This document shows, piece after piece, positions 48,737-55,969 of a DNA stretch of 64,000 bases. This DNA comes from Leifsonia sp. C5G2 (GTDB taxonomy: Bacteria > Actinomycetota > Actinomycetes > Actinomycetales > Microbacteriaceae). Location: the NCBI RefSeq assembly GCF_013359685.1, contig NZ_JABFMV010000004.1:186001-250000 (forward strand). The letters are read 5' to 3'. Below the pieces are notes generated by a model. The model was not told the DNA's origin. It was given only the letters and a program-made list of their open reading frames with translations, and searched no databases. Position 1 is the first letter of the stretch. Each line of letters begins with the position of its first letter. The translations under genes were made by a program, and so were the position numbers.

Positions 48737-49330
48737 TCAGCCCTGCTCGGCGCCGTGCCACGGCCGCAGGTGCGGCGCCTCGCCCGGAGGCGGGCCGTAC
48801 CGCACCGGTCCGGCGACGAACGCCGCGCTCGCGGCGAGCGCCAGCACCGTGCCTGCGGCGCACACCGCCGCGAACACGGAGGCGGTCCGCGCACCGAGCG
48901 CCCGGCGCGCTGCGGCGAGCAGCGCCACTCCGACGAGGGCGCCCGCGGTGTTCAGGATGACGTCCGTGACGTCCGAGCTGCCCACCGCCAGCACGTACTG
49001 GGTGGTCTCGAACCCCACGCTGACGACGGCGGCGAGCGCGCCGATCCGCCACCACCCCCACCCCGGTGCGAGCAACCCCAGGTAGACCCCGAAGGGCACG
49101 AACAGGGCGAGGTTGGCGACCATCTCGAACGGGCTGCTCTCGCCGTAGCCGTCGCCCGCGACGAAGGGCACGAGCTTCACCGCGCGGGTGTCGCCGCCGT
49201 GCAGCGACGGCACGCCCAGCTTCCACAGCACCGCCCAGACGAGGAGCGCGAGGTAGACGGCGAACAGTCCGCCGATCAGGACTCGGTGGTCGCGGCGGCG
49301 GGCGGAGGAGACGGGGATGGCGGTGCTCAC
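48737..49330 (-). CDS. VanZ family membrane protein
   Basis: The 197-aa protein has four to five helices and the VanZ pattern: LVPFVAGDGYGESSPFEMVANLALFVPFG (in part), AAVVSVGFETTQYVLAVG and SSDVTDVILNTAGALVG with conserved D-x-x-D-x-x-x-N-x-x-G. VanZ of Tn1546 gives low-level teicoplanin resistance; most homologues are of unknown function. It converges on the acetyltransferase gene. Confidence 0.82.
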   Translation of the reverse strand: MSTAIPVSSARRRDHRVLIGGLFAVYLALLVWAVLWKLGVPSLHGGDTRAVKLVPFVAGDGYGESSPFEMVANLALFVPFGVYLGLLAPGWGWWRIGALAAVVSVGFETTQYVLAVGSSDVTDVILNTAGALVGVALLAAARRALGARTASVFAAVCAAGTVLALAASAAFVAGPVRYGPPPGEAPHLRPWHGAEQG

Positions 49331-49410
49331 CTGCCGAGCCTAGGAATCCGGAGGGCACTGGCGGATCGGCCGCGAGTCGCGACCGCGTACAGCGGGAGGA
49401 GGATCGTGCC

Positions 49411-49806
49411 CTACACCGCCATGCCCCTGCGCAGCGGCGCCGGGTCGAGCCGCACCCACACGACGCTGACCAGCCGATCGGCCAGGTCGACGGCGATCGC
49501 CGCCGTCGGTCGGCCGCCTCGGCTGACCACGAGGCCGGGCCGGTCGTTGACCGGGCGCTCTGCCACCTCCTGACCGTCGCGGGCCGACAGGGCGTGCACG
49601 AGGAGCAGCGAGGCGTCGTCCGGGCCGTGGACGACCCGGACCTTCGCGCGGTCGGGCTCGCCCGCATCCACGACGACGGCGACATCGGGCGCGAGGAGCT
49701 CCCGCAGCCGCCGGAGGTCACGGGAGGACGCGGCGGCGCGCAGTGCGCCGACCGTCCTCCGCCGGCGGCCCCGGTGCGTGGGCGTGCGCAGCGCGATCAG
49801 CGACAT
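49411..49806 (-). CDS. stand-alone SnoaL-like domain related to the C-terminus of ECF41 sigma factors
   Basis: This 131-aa protein keeps the features of the SnoaL-like extension of SigJ/ECF41: an early helix (GALRAAASSRDLRRLRELLAPDVAVVVDAG in parts), then VNDRPGLVVSRGGRPTAAIAVDLAD and a final V-V-W-V-R strand. It lacks any sigma region and the NPDKL tail. ATG 49806 lies 40 bases after a TGTCACA-N16-GGTC promoter on the minus strand. It may modulate SigJ or bind its ligand; that is inference. Confidence 0.65.
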   Translation of the reverse strand: MSLIALRTPTHRGRRRRTVGALRAAASSRDLRRLRELLAPDVAVVVDAGEPDRAKVRVVHGPDDASLLLVHALSARDGQEVAERPVNDRPGLVVSRGGRPTAAIAVDLADRLVSVVWVRLDPAPLRRGMAV

Positions 49807-49845
49807 GGTGCTCCCTCCGTCGCCGGATGACCCGGACACAGATGA

Positions 49846-49872
49846 GACCACGCAGCGGGCCCGGATGTGACA
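49846..49872 (-). promoter_or_regulatory. ECF41 (SigJ)-type promoter, minus strand
   Basis: Read on the minus strand, TGTCACA (49872-49866) is followed by 16 bases and GGTC (49849-49846). The -35 word is identical to those of the two plus-strand promoters below, and the -10 differs by one base from TGTC. It would drive the lone SnoaL-domain gene. With the plus-strand copy it forms a TGTGACA-N10-TGTCACA dyad. Confidence 0.55.
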
Positions 49873-49882
49873 TCCCCGGTGC

Positions 49883-49909
49883 TGTCACAGATCGCGGGGC
49901 TGTCTTGTC
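49883..49909 (+). promoter_or_regulatory. ECF41 (SigJ)-type promoter upstream of the NmrA-like gene
   Basis: TGTCACA (49883-49889), 16 bases, then TGTC (49906-49909). ECF41 promoters have been reported with a TGTCACA -35 and a CGTC -10 at this spacing. The last 11 bases GCTGTCTTGTC are identical to the promoter at 51635-51661. Confidence 0.75.
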
Positions 49910-49956
49910 AGAGCTGGTGTGCGCGTGGATCGTCCGCGCGCGGAACGGAGGATCGC

Positions 49957-50718
49957 ATGAAGATCGTCGTCATCGGCGGGACGGGCCTGATCGGCCGGAA
50001 GGCCGTCGAGCTGCTGCGGCAGGAGGGCCACGAGGTGCTGGCCGCCTCGCCGTCGACCGGGGTGGACGCCGTCACCGGCGAGGGCCTCGCCGACGCGCTG
50101 CGCGGGGCGGACGTGGTCGTCGACGTGCCGAACGCGCCGTCCTTCGCGGACGACGCGGTGCGCGAGTTCTTCGAGCGCTCGGCCACCAACCTGGCCGCCG
50201 CGGAGAAGGCGGCCGGTGTGCGGCACCACGTCGTCCTGTCGATCGTCGGAGCCGACCGGATGCCCGACATCGGGTACATGCGAGCCAAGGTGCTGCAGGA
50301 GGGCATCGTCCGGGAGTCCGGCGTGCCGTTCACGATCGTCCGCGCCACGCAGTTCTTCGAGTTCATCGGCGCCCTGGCCGACGGCGGGACGCAGGACGGC
50401 GCGGCCGTGCTCTCCGACGTGCTCATGCAGCCGATCGCGGCCGCCGACGTCTCGACCGCCCTCGCGGAGGTCGCGGTCGCCGAGCCGCTGAACGACGTCA
50501 TCGAGGTGGCCGGTCCGGAGCCGCTGCGCCTCGACGACCTCGCCCGGCGCCTGTTCGCCGCCCGCGGGGACAGCCGGGAGGTGCGCACGGACCCGTCGGC
50601 CGGCTACTACGGCGGAACGGTCGACGACCGCTCCCTCACCCCCGGCAACGACCCGCGGGTCACGCACCAGCAGTACGGGAGCACGACGTACTCCCGCTGG
50701 TTGGAGCAGGACCGGTAG
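49957..50718 (+). CDS. NAD(P)-binding NmrA/YwnB-like reductase
   Basis: The 253-aa atypical SDR has a Rossmann start MKIVVIGGTGLIGRKAVELL and conserved strands VVVDVPNAPSF and HHVVLSIVGADRMP, and a YMRAKVLQEGIV helix containing the K of YxxxK-like sites. ATG 49957 follows CGGAGGATCGC. Its promoter matches SigJ/ECF41 and the sigma gene starts ten bases after its stop, the classical ECF41 pairing with an oxidoreductase. The substrate is unknown. Confidence 0.85.
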   Translation: MKIVVIGGTGLIGRKAVELLRQEGHEVLAASPSTGVDAVTGEGLADALRGADVVVDVPNAPSFADDAVREFFERSATNLAAAEKAAGVRHHVVLSIVGADRMPDIGYMRAKVLQEGIVRESGVPFTIVRATQFFEFIGALADGGTQDGAAVLSDVLMQPIAAADVSTALAEVAVAEPLNDVIEVAGPEPLRLDDLARRLFAARGDSREVRTDPSAGYYGGTVDDRSLTPGNDPRVTHQQYGSTTYSRWLEQDR

Positions 50719-50728
50719 CATTCGGCCG

Positions 50729-51622
50729 ATGCCGGGACGCGCTCCAGAGCACGAGGACCTCGACACCGCCGCGACCGAGTTCGCGGCGGTGCGTCCCCGC
50801 CTGTTCGGGATCGCGTACCGGATGCTCGGCACGGTGGCCGACGCCGAAGACATCGTCCAGGACACCTGGGAACGCTGGCAGCGCACCGACCGCTCGGTGG
50901 TGCGCGAGCCTGCGGCGTTCCTTGCGACGACGGCGACGCGGCTCGCCATCAACCACGCGACGTCGGCGCGGGCGCGCCGCGAGAGCTACGTCGGTCCGTG
51001 GCTGCCGGAGCCGGTCGACACGAGCGCCGACCCGGCACTCGGTGCGGAGCGCGGGGAGGCGCTCGAGTTCGCCGTGCTCGTGCTGCTGGAGAAGCTGACG
51101 CCGACGGAACGCGCCGCCTACGTGCTGCGGGAGGCGTTCGACTACCCGTACGCGCAGATCGCGGAGGTGGTGCAGGGGTCGGAGGCGTCCGCCCGCCAGC
51201 TGGTCAGCCGGGCCCGCAAGCACCTCGCGGAGGAGCGCGACGTGCACGAGGTCGGCCACACCGAGCAGCGCAGGATGCTCGACGCCTTCCTCGAGGCCGC
51301 GCAGTCCGGCGACATCGCCGAGCTGGAGAAGCTGTTCGCGGCCGACATCGTCAGCTACTCCGACGGCGGCGGCCTCGCCCGCGCGTCCCGCATCCCGGTG
51401 TTCACCCGGGAGACCGTGGCGAAATACGTGCACGCGTTCCACACCCGGTTCTGGGACGGGACGGTGCACGTCGTCGAGGCGAACGGCGCGCCGGCCGCCG
51501 TGCTCGTCCGGGACGGCGCCGTCGTGGCCTTCATCGCGCTCGACGTGACCGACGGCGGCATCCGCCGGCTGCAGTGGGTGCTCAACCCGGAGAAGCTGGA
51601 GCGCCTGCCCGTCCCCGCCTGA
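50729..51622 (+). CDS. sigJ: ECF41-family sigma factor SigJ with SnoaL-like C-terminal domain
   Basis: The 297-aa protein has sigma region 2 (RPRLFGIAYRMLGTVADAEDIVQDTW) and region 4 (LTPTERAAYVLREAFDYPYAQIAEVV), each given in part. The C-terminal SnoaL domain shows the three ECF41 markers: the linker GPWLPEPV, DGGGLAR (usually DGGGK) and NPEKL (usually NPDKL) near the end. In this group the extension takes the place of an anti-sigma factor. Targets in the window are the three TGTCACA-N16 promoters. Confidence 0.92.
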   Translation: MPGRAPEHEDLDTAATEFAAVRPRLFGIAYRMLGTVADAEDIVQDTWERWQRTDRSVVREPAAFLATTATRLAINHATSARARRESYVGPWLPEPVDTSADPALGAERGEALEFAVLVLLEKLTPTERAAYVLREAFDYPYAQIAEVVQGSEASARQLVSRARKHLAEERDVHEVGHTEQRRMLDAFLEAAQSGDIAELEKLFAADIVSYSDGGGLARASRIPVFTRETVAKYVHAFHTRFWDGTVHVVEANGAPAAVLVRDGAVVAFIALDVTDGGIRRLQWVLNPEKLERLPVPA

Positions 51623-51634
51623 ATCCCGCCCGCC

Positions 51635-51661
51635 TGTCACATTTCGAGCCGCTGTCTTGTC
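51635..51661 (+). promoter_or_regulatory. ECF41 (SigJ)-type promoter upstream of the NDH-2/cytochrome b operon
   Basis: TGTCACA (51635-51641), 16 bases, then TGTC (51658-51661), 43 bases before the ATG of the NDH-2 gene. It shares 11 contiguous bases (GCTGTCTTGTC) with the promoter at 49883-49909, although the genes behind them are unrelated. Confidence 0.78.
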
Positions 51662-51704
51662 TTGGCTGGTGAGAGCACCTTTCGGTGAGACAGGAGGCAG
51701 CACG

Positions 51705-53075
51705 ATGCGCCGGATCCTCGTGGTGGGCGGCGGCTATGCCGGGTTCTACACGGCCTGGAACCTGGAGAAGAAGCTCAGGAGGGACGAGGCCGAGATCGTC
51801 GTCGTCGACCCCCGCCCGTACATGACCTACCAGCCGTTCCTGCCGGAGGTCGCGGCCGGCTCCATCGAGGCGAGGCACGCCGCCGTCGCGCTGCGCAGCC
51901 ACCTGAAGCGGGCGCGTCTCATCCACGCGTCCGTCACCCGTATCGACCACGCCTCGAAGACCGTGACCGTCGCCCCGGAGGACGGCGAGCCGTTCGACCT
52001 CGGCTACGACATCGTCGTGGTGACCGCGGGCGCGGTGACGCGCACGTTCCCGATCCCCGGGGTGAAGGAGCACGCGATCGGCATGAAGCACGTGGAGGAG
52101 GCGGTGGCGATCCGCGACCGCCTGCTCGACGCGTTCGACCGGGCCTCCGTGCTGCCTCCGGGACCGGAGCGCACACGTCTGCTGACCGTCGCGTTCGTCG
52201 GCGGCGGCTTCTCGGGCGTCGAGGGCTTCGGCGAGACGCTGTCGCTCGCGACCGCGCTGCTCCGCCAGTATCCCGAGCTGCGCTTCCCCGACCTGTCGTT
52301 CCACCTGATCGAGGCGCGCGACCGCATCCTGCCCGAGGTCACCGACGGACCGGGACGCTGGGTGGTGCGGTCGCTGGAGCAGCGCGGGGCGCACATCCAC
52401 CTCGACACCCAGCTGGTGTCGGCGGAGGGCGGCCACCTGGTGCTGTCGACCGGTGAGGAGTTCGACGCGCACACGATCGTCTGGACGGCCGGCAACGGCG
52501 CCAACCCGGTCGTCGCACGCAACACCGACCTGCCCGTGACGGCCCGCGGCTCGGTGATGGTGCGGGCGGACCTGCGGGTGGGGACGCCGGAGGAGGTCGT
52601 CCCGGACGCGTGGGCGGCCGGCGACGACGCAGCGGTGCCCGATCTCGCATCGCCGATCGCGGGGGCGGTCACCGTGCCGAACGCGCAGCACGCCGTCCGC
52701 CAGGGGCGCCTGCTGGCGAGGAACATCGTGGCGACGCTGCGGGGGCGCGAACCGAAGGAGTACGTGCACCACAGCCTCGGCGTGGTGGCGACCCTCGGGC
52801 TCGGAAAGGGCATCTTCCAGTGGAAGGGCATCGTCATCACGGGGTTCCTCGCGTGGGTGATGCACCGCGGGTACCACGTGCTCGCCATCCCGACGTGGGA
52901 GCGGAAGGTGCGGGTGCTGCTGGTGTGGGCGACCGCCGTGCTCTTCGGACGCGACATCGTGTCTCTGCTGTCGGTGCAGCATCCGCGGCGCGCGTTCGAC
53001 GGCGGCGAGGCGCCGCGAGCGGTGCCCGAGGCCGCGCGTGCGGAGGAGCGCGAGCTGGCCGGGAGCGCGCGATGA
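51705..53075 (+). CDS. ndh: type II NADH dehydrogenase (NDH-2)
   Basis: The 456-aa flavoprotein has an FAD-binding GGGYAGFYTAWNLEKKL, a NADH-binding VAFVGGGFSGVEGFGE, and late motifs WTAGNGANPV, WAAGDDAAVPD and VTVPNAQHAVRQG containing the conserved A-Q-x-A quinone-site region. The C-terminal membrane-binding helices follow (WKGIVITGFLAWVMHRGYHVL in part). It oxidises NADH and reduces quinone without proton pumping. ATG 51705 follows CAGGAGGCAG. The stop overlaps the cytochrome b start as ATGA. Confidence 0.88.
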   Translation: MRRILVVGGGYAGFYTAWNLEKKLRRDEAEIVVVDPRPYMTYQPFLPEVAAGSIEARHAAVALRSHLKRARLIHASVTRIDHASKTVTVAPEDGEPFDLGYDIVVVTAGAVTRTFPIPGVKEHAIGMKHVEEAVAIRDRLLDAFDRASVLPPGPERTRLLTVAFVGGGFSGVEGFGETLSLATALLRQYPELRFPDLSFHLIEARDRILPEVTDGPGRWVVRSLEQRGAHIHLDTQLVSAEGGHLVLSTGEEFDAHTIVWTAGNGANPVVARNTDLPVTARGSVMVRADLRVGTPEEVVPDAWAAGDDAAVPDLASPIAGAVTVPNAQHAVRQGRLLARNIVATLRGREPKEYVHHSLGVVATLGLGKGIFQWKGIVITGFLAWVMHRGYHVLAIPTWERKVRVLLVWATAVLFGRDIVSLLSVQHPRRAFDGGEAPRAVPEAARAEERELAGSAR

Positions 53076-54724
53076 GCATCGACCGGAGGCCGCGGCCCTC
53101 GTTCACCGCACGCGCGTCGCGCCTGCTCGCGAACACCTCGGCCGGCCGGCGCACGGCGGCCCTGAGCGCCGAGCTGCGGACGCGACGCGTGCCGCTGCAC
53201 TGGACGAACCTGTTCGGCGTCGTCGCGCTCGCCTCCGTCGTCGTGCTGTTCGTCACCGGGTTCCTGCTGATGTTCTGGTACACGCCGTCGGGGACGCGGG
53301 TCGTCTACGACGGCCCGTACCTGCCGCTCGCCGGAGCGGAGATGTCGAAGGCGCTGCGGTCGACGCTCGCGATCTCGTTCGAGGTGCCGGGCGGCCTGCT
53401 CATCCGGCAGGCGCACCACTGGGCGGGGCTGCTGCTGCCCGCCGCACTGCTCCTGCAGCTGGCGGTCACCTTCTTCACCGGCGCGTTCCGCCGCCCGCGC
53501 CGGCTGTCGTGGCTGCTGCTGTTCGGGCTCGGCCTGACGGCGCTGCTCGGCGGCTGGAGCGGGTACGCCCTCCCCGACGACATGCTGTCGGGCACGGGGC
53601 TGCGGATCGTGGAGGGCATCGTCCTCGGCATCCCCGTGGTCGGGACCTGGCTTTCGGCGCTGCTGTTCGGCGGCGAGTTCCCGGGCCGGATCATCGAGAA
53701 CCTGTACCCGATCCACGTCGCGATCGTGCCGGTGCTGCTCGTGCTGCTCCTCGCCGCACGCTGGCGGAGCGCCTACGTGAACCGGCCGGCGCAGTTCGCC
53801 GCTCCCGGGCGGACGGAGGAGCGCATCGTCGGCGTGCCCGTGCTGCCGAACCTGGCCGCGCGCGCCGGCGGACTGTTCGCCATCGTGACAGCCGCCATCC
53901 TGCTCGTCGGCGCGACGGTGACGATCAGCCCGGTGTGGCTGTACGGCCCGTCGTCGCCCGGCGACGCCTCCGCCGGCAGCCAGCCGGACTGGTACACCGG
54001 CTTCCTCGACGGCGCGCTCCGGCTCATCCCGCCGGGGTGGGAGGTGGAGTGGCTGGGGCGCACCTGGACGCTCGCCGTCCTCGTCCCCCTCGCCGTGATC
54101 GGCCTGTTCCTGGTCGCGGTCGCCGCCTACCCGTTCGTGGAGGAGTGGATCACGGGCGACCACCGCGACCACCACCTGCTCGACCGGCCGAGGAACGAGC
54201 CGACCCGGACCGGAATCGGCGTCGCCGGGCTCCTCTTCTACGGTGTGCTCTGGGGTGCGGCGAGCGCCGACCTCGTCGCCACGCACTTCCACGTGGCCGT
54301 CGAGTCGGTGGTCGCCGCCTACCAGGTGCTCGCCGTCGCCGGGCCACCGCTCGCGTTCTGGGTGACCCGCCGGGTGTGCCTCGCGCTGCAGAAGCGCGAC
54401 CGCGACATCCTGCTGCACGGCTACGAGACGGGCCGGATCGTGCGGCTGCCCGGCGGCGAGTACGTCGAGCTGCACGCCCGGGTGGATGCGGACGAGCAGG
54501 CCAGGCTCGCCGGTCCGGTCGCCGCGCATCCCGCCGACGCCCGGCCCGACCAGGACGGCCGGCTGCGGCTCTCGGAACGGCTGAGGGCGGTGCTGTCGAG
54601 GGCGTACTTCGAAGACCGGCTGGAGCCGGTGCCGCCCGACGCGCGGCAGACGGAACACGACGGCCAGGTCGGCGGAGGGCGGACGGATGAGGCGATCGCG
54701 CAGGAGCGGGCGGGCGCGGCGTGA
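53072..54724 (+). CDS. QcrB-like cytochrome b lacking the heme bH ligands
   Basis: The 550-aa membrane protein resembles actinobacterial QcrB through its length, including the Qo motif PDWY (QPDWYTGFLDGAL) and the tail GYETGRIVRLPGGEYVELH. The bL ligands are kept: H115 (QAHHWAG) and H215 (LYPIHVAIV). The bH ligands are not: the position 14 after H115 is Q129 and that 15 after H215 is R230, both His in normal QcrB. No cytochrome c1 or Rieske gene is present. It probably passes quinol electrons with the coupled NDH-2, but not by an ordinary Q-cycle. Confidence 0.82.
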   Translation: MSIDRRPRPSFTARASRLLANTSAGRRTAALSAELRTRRVPLHWTNLFGVVALASVVVLFVTGFLLMFWYTPSGTRVVYDGPYLPLAGAEMSKALRSTLAISFEVPGGLLIRQAHHWAGLLLPAALLLQLAVTFFTGAFRRPRRLSWLLLFGLGLTALLGGWSGYALPDDMLSGTGLRIVEGIVLGIPVVGTWLSALLFGGEFPGRIIENLYPIHVAIVPVLLVLLLAARWRSAYVNRPAQFAAPGRTEERIVGVPVLPNLAARAGGLFAIVTAAILLVGATVTISPVWLYGPSSPGDASAGSQPDWYTGFLDGALRLIPPGWEVEWLGRTWTLAVLVPLAVIGLFLVAVAAYPFVEEWITGDHRDHHLLDRPRNEPTRTGIGVAGLLFYGVLWGAASADLVATHFHVAVESVVAAYQVLAVAGPPLAFWVTRRVCLALQKRDRDILLHGYETGRIVRLPGGEYVELHARVDADEQARLAGPVAAHPADARPDQDGRLRLSERLRAVLSRAYFEDRLEPVPPDARQTEHDGQVGGGRTDEAIAQERAGAA

Positions 54725-55082
54725 GGCGGATACGGCTCCGCTCGCGGCACTGGTGGCCGCGTTCCGCGATGCGTACCTCTCGGGCGACCCGGTCCGCGTG
54801 GGTCTCCTGCTCGCGCCCGGCGTGCGGGTGGTCGTCGACTCCGGGGGCGTCTCCGGCCGGGCTCACGGCCCGGCCGACGGCGTCACGGCGGCGCTGACGC
54901 TCCTCGCGGTCACTCTCGGCGGGCCGGACGGACTGCGCCTCGACCCGTGCTCGGTCAACGGCCGCCCCGGCCTGCGCGCCTCCCGCGAGGGCCGGCCGGT
55001 GGCGGTGATCGCCCTCGACGGCGGCACCTGCGTCGACCGCGCCTGGCTCGTCACCAACCCCGACAAGCTCCGCCACTGGTGA
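54687..55082 (+). CDS. stand-alone SnoaL-like domain related to ECF41 C-terminus
   Basis: The 131-aa product overlaps the cytochrome b gene by 38 bases. After a basic start it reads APLAALVAAFRDAYLSGDP, then VNGRPGLRASREGRPVAVIALDG and ends WLVTNPDKLRHW, the exact NPDKL marker of ECF41 sigma factors, without any sigma region. It is the third such domain within 6 kb. It could be a ligand-binding or decoy domain acting on SigJ, or an enzyme of its own. Confidence 0.68.
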   Translation: MRRSRRSGRARREADTAPLAALVAAFRDAYLSGDPVRVGLLLAPGVRVVVDSGGVSGRAHGPADGVTAALTLLAVTLGGPDGLRLDPCSVNGRPGLRASREGRPVAVIALDGGTCVDRAWLVTNPDKLRHW

Positions 55083-55100
55083 CCCGAGGCCGGCGACTCG

Positions 55101-55226
55101 TCACGAATCGCGCCGATTCGTGACGAACGGCGGCGATTCGTCACCAATCATGCCTCCGCTTCCCCGCTGTTCGTCACGAACGGCGTCGATTCGTCACGAA
55201 CGGCCGCGATTCGTGACGAGTCGCGG
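55101..55226. repeat. cluster of TTCGTCACGAA-type palindromic repeats
   Basis: This intergenic stretch begins with the same 23-base palindrome found at 24878-24900 (arms TCACGAATCG and CGATTCGTGA, centre CGC). It then carries four or more variants: GATTCGTCACCAATC, TTCGTCACGAACGG twice, and GATTCGTGACGAGTCG. There is no gene here. A related half-site ACTCACGAATCG occurs at about 58,322. Confidence 0.75.
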
Positions 55227-55245
55227 CCGGGCGTAGCGTGGCGGC

Positions 55246-55968
55246 ATGGTGAGGGTGCTGGTGACGGGAGCCGGGAGCGGGCTCGGGCTGGGGGCGGCGC
55301 GGGAGCTCGCCGCGGACGGGCACACGGTGATGGGGCACGTGCGGACCCTCGACCGCGCCGGCGAGCTGTGGGCGGCGCTGGGCGACGACGCGGACGTCCT
55401 CGCCGCCGAGCTCTCCCATCCCGAACAGGTGCGCGACCTCGCCGAGCACGTCGGGGCCCTCGGCGGCGTGGATGCGGTCATCCACAACGCGGGCGTGCTC
55501 GACGGGCGCGAGGTGCTCCCGGTGAACGTCGTCGCCCCCTACGTGCTCACCGCGCTGGTCCCGGCCGCCCGGCACGTCTACCTCAGCAGCGGCATGCACC
55601 GCGGTGGCCGCGCCCGGGTCGACGGCTTCGACTGGTCCGGAGGCCGGGCCACCGCGTCCTACTCCGACAGCAAGCTGTTCGTGACGGCCCTCGCCCTCGC
55701 CGTCCCGCGCCTCCGGCCGGGCGTCTTCGGCAACGCGGTCGACCCCGGCTGGGTGCCGACCCGGATGGGCGGACGCAACGCCCCCGACGACCTCGAGCTC
55801 GGCCATCGCACCCAGGTGTGGCTCGCCGAGGGGAAGGATCCCGCGACCGACACGTCGGCGTACTGGCACCACCAGCGGCAGCAGCGACCGCATCCCGCTG
55901 CGACCGACACGGCGTTCCAGGACGCGCTCGTGGCGGCGCTGCGCGAGCACACCGGGCTGAGCCTCTGA
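55246..55968 (+). CDS. short-chain dehydrogenase/reductase
   Basis: The 240-aa Rossmann protein starts VRVLVTGAGSGLGLGAARELA (TGxxxGxG), with NAG in VIHNAGVLDG, S-S-G in HVYLSSGMHRG and a Y-x3-K-like SYSDSKLFVTAL in which Y and K are spaced as usual. PGWVPTRMGG closes the fold. It converges on the ECF42 gene with a one-base gap. The substrate is unknown. Confidence 0.85.
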   Translation: MVRVLVTGAGSGLGLGAARELAADGHTVMGHVRTLDRAGELWAALGDDADVLAAELSHPEQVRDLAEHVGALGGVDAVIHNAGVLDGREVLPVNVVAPYVLTALVPAARHVYLSSGMHRGGRARVDGFDWSGGRATASYSDSKLFVTALALAVPRLRPGVFGNAVDPGWVPTRMGGRNAPDDLELGHRTQVWLAEGKDPATDTSAYWHHQRQQRPHPAATDTAFQDALVAALREHTGLSL

Positions 55969-55969
55969 G

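Noticed and set aside
53072-54724. ordinary bc1-complex operon
   Set aside because: There is no cytochrome c1 or Rieske gene beside it, and two heme ligands are absent.
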